Positions 60,816 through 64,000 of a stretch of 64,000 bases of DNA are shown here, in pieces. The position numbers and the translations under genes were made by a program. How positions within the stretch are numbered: position 1 is the stretch's first letter; every line of letters begins with the position of its first letter. Location: contig NZ_CP098400.1 of the NCBI RefSeq assembly GCF_023674465.1, positions 2,756,801 to 2,820,800 on the forward strand. Direction: 5' to 3'. This DNA is from Xiashengella succiniciproducens (GTDB lineage: Bacteria; Bacteroidota; Bacteroidia; Bacteroidales; Marinilabiliaceae). The notes under the pieces are model-generated. The model saw only the letters and a program-made list of their open reading frames with translations, was not told where the DNA came from and did not search any database.

Positions 60816-61889
60816 TTAGATGTAGCTTTGCCTGTAAAACTCAAGTGCTTCAATAACCTCTTCCCTTTCGCAATGGGTATCAATTGCAATATCTCCAGGC
60901 TCACGGAGCAGTGTAAAATTTATACGCCCGCTTGAATTCTTTTTATCGTGAGTCATTGCATCATAGAGGTAGGTATAATCACCCTTACTTATCTCAAATC
61001 TACCGAAGATCTTGTAGATATACTCACTTAGCAGTCGCAGTAGCTCCTCAGAAAATCCGAGCTTCTTCCATGCAAGGTAAAGTTCTACTACTATACCATA
61101 GGCTACGGCATAACCATGCAGAACCGGTTTACCGCGTTTAAGCGCAAGGCTCTCAATGGCATGTCCTGCAGTATGTCCAAGATTCAATGCCTTTCGGATT
61201 CCCTTTTCATAAGGGTCATCACTCACTATATCATCCTTGATCCTGATTGACTCAGCAACCAGACCGGCAAGTATGGCCATGTCAGGATTTAATATATCAA
61301 AGGCAATTGTTCGATTAAGCAGATCCCCCTTCACAAGCAGGGCATGCTTAATCATCTCGGCAAAACCCGATTTCAGGTTGGGACCATCCAGACTCCTGAG
61401 CAGTGAAGTATCAACAAGCACATACTTAGCCTGCTTGAAGGAACCTATCTCATTCTTATAACCCTTGAAGTTGATACCTGTTTTGCCTCCAACCGATGCA
61501 TCAACCTGTGCAAGTAAGGTTGTAGGTATATTTATAAAGTCTATCCCACGCTTGAAAGTTGCAGCAGCAAATCCGCCCAAATCACAAGGCATACCGCCTC
61601 CCAGATTTACAAGCAGTGAATGACGGGTTGCACCTCCTTCCACCAATGCCGCCCATACATATATAAGGGCATCGGTATCCTTGGCATCGTCACCAGGGGC
61701 AATTTCTATTACCCTATTTCTGTCAATGCCTGGCACATCCTCAATAAGGGGAAAACAAAGACGTCTGGTGGTGCCATCGGTCAGCACAAAGACCTTTTCA
61801 TCTTTGTATGGCTTTATCATCTCCGCCAGATCAGACCTAAGGTCATCGGCAAGGTAAACATCGGTTTCACAGGTATTGAGTGACTGCAT
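60816..61889 (-). CDS. aroB: 3-dehydroquinate synthase
   Basis: A 357-residue enzyme converting DAHP to 3-dehydroquinate, second step of the shikimate pathway. The open frame extends to 62171, but the extra 94 residues come from intergenic DNA and hairpins; the ATG at 61889 (MQSLNTCETDVYL) fits family length. NAD and substrate motifs: LVNLGGGMPCDLGGFAAATFKRGI, PTTLLAQVDASVGGKTGIN, GFAEMIKHALL, and the metal ligands in LNLGHTAGHAIE with HGYAVAYG. Confidence 0.94.
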   Translation of the reverse strand: MQSLNTCETDVYLADDLRSDLAEMIKPYKDEKVFVLTDGTTRRLCFPLIEDVPGIDRNRVIEIAPGDDAKDTDALIYVWAALVEGGATRHSLLVNLGGGMPCDLGGFAAATFKRGIDFINIPTTLLAQVDASVGGKTGINFKGYKNEIGSFKQAKYVLVDTSLLRSLDGPNLKSGFAEMIKHALLVKGDLLNRTIAFDILNPDMAILAGLVAESIRIKDDIVSDDPYEKGIRKALNLGHTAGHAIESLALKRGKPVLHGYAVAYGIVVELYLAWKKLGFSEELLRLLSEYIYKIFGRFEISKGDYTYLYDAMTHDKKNSSGRINFTLLREPGDIAIDTHCEREEVIEALEFYRQSYI

Positions 61890-61914
61890 AGCTTCAATTT
61901 CTTTCAAATTATGA

Positions 61915-61922
61915 CAAAAGTA
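61915..61922 (-). promoter_or_regulatory. Candidate -7 element of aroB
   Basis: Minus strand TACTTTTG, a full TAnnTTTG match, giving a leader of about 20 bases. A second match (TATTTTTG) lies at 61961-61954. The -33 elements are poor. Confidence 0.4.
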
Positions 61923-62007
61923 AGCTTTTATGCCAATGCGAAAAACCCCAAAGCAAAAATATAAGGCCAGCCCGGACCGTGTCTCTGCCGGCCTACACAG
62001 AAGGGTA

Positions 62008-62061
62008 CTGCCGGGCCTCGAAGCCCGGCAGAACAGCAAACTGACGGGACGTTTGCTTTTT
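62008..62061. other. Two hairpins in the aroB / membrane-protein divergent region
   Basis: A perfect 9-base stem CTGCCGGGC (62008-62016) and GCCCGGCAG (62023-62031), then AGCAAAC (62035-62041) and GTTTGCT (62051-62057) followed by TTTT. They lie between divergent genes, where no transcript should need ending, unless the start of either RNA lies to their outer side. Confidence 0.5.
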
Positions 62062-62100
62062 AGCTCTTTATTTTGTTTTTTGCAATACAAATAAAAAGCA

Positions 62101-62559
62101 ATGAATAATAAAAAGACCGCTTCTACTTTTATCAGAATCTTCGGAATCAGTTGGCTTGCTTCACTTGCCATTCTGGTCTATACCTTCCTGAGCCGTACTG
62201 CAGTTTCTCAGAACTTTCAGATACTAATGCTGGTAGTAGTGGTACTGCTTCCTGTAATATTTGCAAAAGGTGGTTTCTATTATATTGAGATCGCAGATTC
62301 AAAGGGAAATCTCCTTATCAGATATTTCAACCTATTCCCGATAGGACGAAAGTATAAGGCACTACAGATTCCATTGGAAAGGTATAGCCATTACGAGATA
62401 AAAGGATCAATGGGAGTACTCTTTAGCTTCCTTTACGTGTATGAAGATACCGTAAGGGGATTGGCACGCTATCAGCCAATCGGACTGACTGCTCTAAGAA
62501 GTGAGGAGAAAGAAAACTTAAGAAACATACTAGATCAAATTAAAAAAACAAATAAGTAA
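62101..62559 (+). CDS. Uncharacterised membrane protein
   Basis: A 152-residue protein that I do not recognise. Two hydrophobic segments near the N-terminus (about 10-32 and 40-58) are followed by a cytoplasmic part of beta character (YYIEIADSKGNLLIRYFNLFPIGRKYKALQIPL region) and an amphipathic tail. The arrangement resembles membrane-bound PH-like domain proteins, but that is only a guess. It ends 24 bases before dprA and probably shares its transcript. Confidence 0.7.
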   Translation: MNNKKTASTFIRIFGISWLASLAILVYTFLSRTAVSQNFQILMLVVVVLLPVIFAKGGFYYIEIADSKGNLLIRYFNLFPIGRKYKALQIPLERYSHYEIKGSMGVLFSFLYVYEDTVRGLARYQPIGLTALRSEEKENLRNILDQIKKTNK

Positions 62560-62583
62560 CACTCAAATCCTATAACCCAAACC

Positions 62584-63690
62584 ATGCTTGTTCATCAGTT
62601 AGCCCTTACCATGATCAATGGAGTGGGGCCGAAACTGGCACGACTCCTGATAGATCACCTGGGTTCCGTCGAGGAGGTCTTTTCACCAAAGGCTCCCTTC
62701 GAAAAGGTACCAGGTATAGGAGAAGTGATGGCCTCCAGACTCCGCAATATAGACACAAAATCCCTGCTTCTTAGGGCGGAAAAAGAGATAGAGTTCATCA
62801 CCCGACATGACATCACAGCCCTTTTTATCGATGACCCTGAATACCCTTCGCGACTGGCCAACTGCGAAGATGCTCCATTGCTAATATTTATTAAAGGTAA
62901 GGCAGACCTTGAGTCCCCCAAGGCACTCAGCATCGTAGGTACACGCAGGGCAAGCGACTACGGCAAGTACCTGTGCGAAAAACTTGTAAAAGATATTGCC
63001 GAAAGGCATCCCGGCACTCTTATTATCAGTGGACTCGCATACGGTATCGACATCTGTGCACACAGGGCTGCACTGAAATACGGCCTGCCCACAGTCGCAG
63101 TTCTCGCTCACGGTCTTGACAGAATCTACCCACCATCCCACAGAAGTACTGCAACAAAGATTTGTGAGCAGGGTGCTCTTGTAACTGAGTTTATGACCGA
63201 CACAAATCCTGACAAACCAAACTTTGTAAGAAGAAACAGGATTGCTGCAGGACTTTGTGATGCTGTGATAGTTGTGGAATCTGCCGAAAAAGGTGGAGCT
63301 TTGATAACAGCCGGCCTCGCAGCAGGATATTCAAGAGATGTGCTTGCCTTTCCCGGAAGGGTCGGTGACGAATTGTCGGCTGGTTGCAATCGACTTATCA
63401 AAGCAAACAAGGCTGCTCTAATTGAGACAATTGATGACCTGGAATATGCACTGGGCTGGGAAAGTCCAACAAACTTTAACAGAGCTACACAAGGTTATCT
63501 CTTTGCTACACCTGACACTCCGGAAGAAAAGCAAATAATGGATTTACTGCATGAAGAAAAGGAGATGAATCTCAACCTTATATCAACTGCGACCGGCATT
63601 CCTATTCCCAGGCTATCGGCAATCCTGTTAGAGATGGAGTTTAAAGGTCTGATTAAGTCTATGCCGGGAGGTATGTACAGAATGCTTTGA
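62584..63690 (+). CDS. dprA: DNA-processing protein DprA
   Basis: A 368-residue protein that receives incoming single-stranded DNA in natural transformation and loads RecA. Parts: N-terminal helix-hairpin-helix/SAM-like domain (VGPKLARLLIDHLGSVEEVF, about 15-34; VPGIGEVMASRLRNID), Rossmann-type DNA-binding domain (SIVGTRRASDYG, ISGLAYGIDICAHRAAL, RRNRIAAGL, KGGALITAG), and a C-terminal winged-helix DML1-like domain (about 305-368). Complete and normal length. It does not prove competence. Confidence 0.95.
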   Translation: MLVHQLALTMINGVGPKLARLLIDHLGSVEEVFSPKAPFEKVPGIGEVMASRLRNIDTKSLLLRAEKEIEFITRHDITALFIDDPEYPSRLANCEDAPLLIFIKGKADLESPKALSIVGTRRASDYGKYLCEKLVKDIAERHPGTLIISGLAYGIDICAHRAALKYGLPTVAVLAHGLDRIYPPSHRSTATKICEQGALVTEFMTDTNPDKPNFVRRNRIAAGLCDAVIVVESAEKGGALITAGLAAGYSRDVLAFPGRVGDELSAGCNRLIKANKAALIETIDDLEYALGWESPTNFNRATQGYLFATPDTPEEKQIMDLLHEEKEMNLNLISTATGIPIPRLSAILLEMEFKGLIKSMPGGMYRML

Positions 63691-63859
63691 AAAGAAGTTC
63701 TGTTGTTGAGACCCCACTGTTGTTCAGCTAAACGAAAGTCTGCATTGCTGGTTCTTCCAGGTTATTCCAAGTGGTGAAATTGTCCAGGCCACTGCCCGGA
63801 GGCAATGGCTATTATTTGATCTCCCCGGTTTTTATTCCCTGCAGGTGGAAAGATTTTAA

Positions 63860-63867
63860 TACCTTTG
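63860..63867 (+). promoter_or_regulatory. Candidate -7 element before the right-edge gene
   Basis: TACCTTTG, a full TAnnTTTG match, 37 bases before the ATG at 63904. No good -33 element was found. The 213 bases between dprA and this gene hold no gene that I can see. Confidence 0.35.
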
Positions 63868-63903
63868 ACCCTTGAAATCCAAAACAGATATTAGATCAGG
63901 CTC

Positions 63904-64000
63904 ATGAAAATCAGACTGCTGATATTGACCTTACTGATAGGCACCAGTATATGCCACGCCGGGGGCAAGCGCATTATTTCTCTTGCGTCATCACTGACAA
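63904..64000 (+). CDS. Start of a periplasmic substrate-binding protein (partial)
   Basis: An ATG at 63904 opens a frame that runs off the window. The first 32 residues show a signal peptide (MKIRLLILTLLIGTSICHA) and then GKRIISLASSLT. The pattern RIISLxPSxTE is the classical opening of the BtuF/FecB-like binding proteins (PF01497) of vitamin B12 and siderophore uptake. The call rests on this short piece, in which Ala replaces the usual Pro. Confidence 0.55.
   Translation, partial: MKIRLLILTLLIGTSICHAGGKRIISLASSLT

Noticed and set aside
61890-62171. N-terminal extension of aroB by 94 residues
   Set aside because: It crosses hairpins and the start of the divergent gene; family length fits the start at 61889.
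1-64000. Mobile elements, prophage, rRNA, tRNA or CRISPR array
   Set aside because: No transposase, integrase, phage structural gene, rRNA stretch, recognisable tRNA or direct-repeat array was found on reading the window; short tRNA genes could be missed by eye.

Overview
The window is chromosomal DNA from a member of the Bacteroidota, probably class Bacteroidia. Four things support this: a type IX secretion (T9SS) gene set (an SprB-like giant surface protein, its PorP/SprF partner and a T9SS Plug protein); a complete Na+-translocating NADH:quinone reductase operon; several upstream regions with the Bacteroidota-type promoter (TTG/TTTG, about 20 bases, TAnnTTTG); and sparse Shine-Dalgarno sequences. 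No rRNA, tRNA, insertion sequence, prophage or CRISPR array was recognised. Genus cannot be named from the sequence alone.

Layout. 1-2.0 kb: tail of an unknown gene, a Nif3-like metalloprotein and a zinc-ribbon coiled-coil protein (+). 2.1-5.5 kb: a minus-strand run recR, membrane protein, HAD phosphatase, lemA and two TPM-domain genes. 5.7-7.1 kb: a sodium:solute symporter. 7.3-14.4 kb: the energy block, nqrABCDEF-apbE (-) facing a small four-cysteine membrane protein that looks like the Na+-NQR maturation factor NqrM. 14.5-16.6 kb: T9SS Plug protein, FtsB/DivIC-like protein and a membrane protein (+). 16.6-18.6 kb: a family 2 glycosyltransferase and an OmpH/Skp-like protein (-). 18.7-39.4 kb: a PorP/SprF gene and a 19.7-kb gene for a 6552-residue secreted repeat protein (-), almost a third of the window. 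39.9-45.7 kb: gdhA, tatD, ansA and an ExbB-ExbD-ExbD proton-channel operon (+). 45.9-51.5 kb: a TetR-controlled efflux operon (TolC, HlyD, two ABC-2 permeases, no ATPase). 51.8-54.7 kb: a protein joining receiver-like domains to a PEP-synthase-type nucleotide-binding domain. 54.8-64 kb: beta-barrel protein, folE, sod, MATE transporter, hsp20, aroA, aroB, a membrane protein, dprA and the start of a periplasmic binding protein.

How the parts fit. NQR makes a sodium gradient that the sodium symporter, and possibly the MATE transporter, could use; ApbE attaches FMN to NqrB and NqrC, and the NqrM-like protein probably helps insert iron. The giant protein has a signal peptide, tandem Ig-like, SprB-type and other repeats, PKD domains and a gliding-motility-type C-terminal domain, so it should leave by T9SS and be held at the surface with the adjacent PorP/SprF protein.

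Most notable: the internal architecture of the giant protein (a duplicated eight-repeat block, nineteen tandem repeats of about 82 residues, and a GC-rich insert-like segment near its start), the NqrM-like gene with a 22-base palindrome at its promoter, and the receiver/PEP-binding fusion protein.
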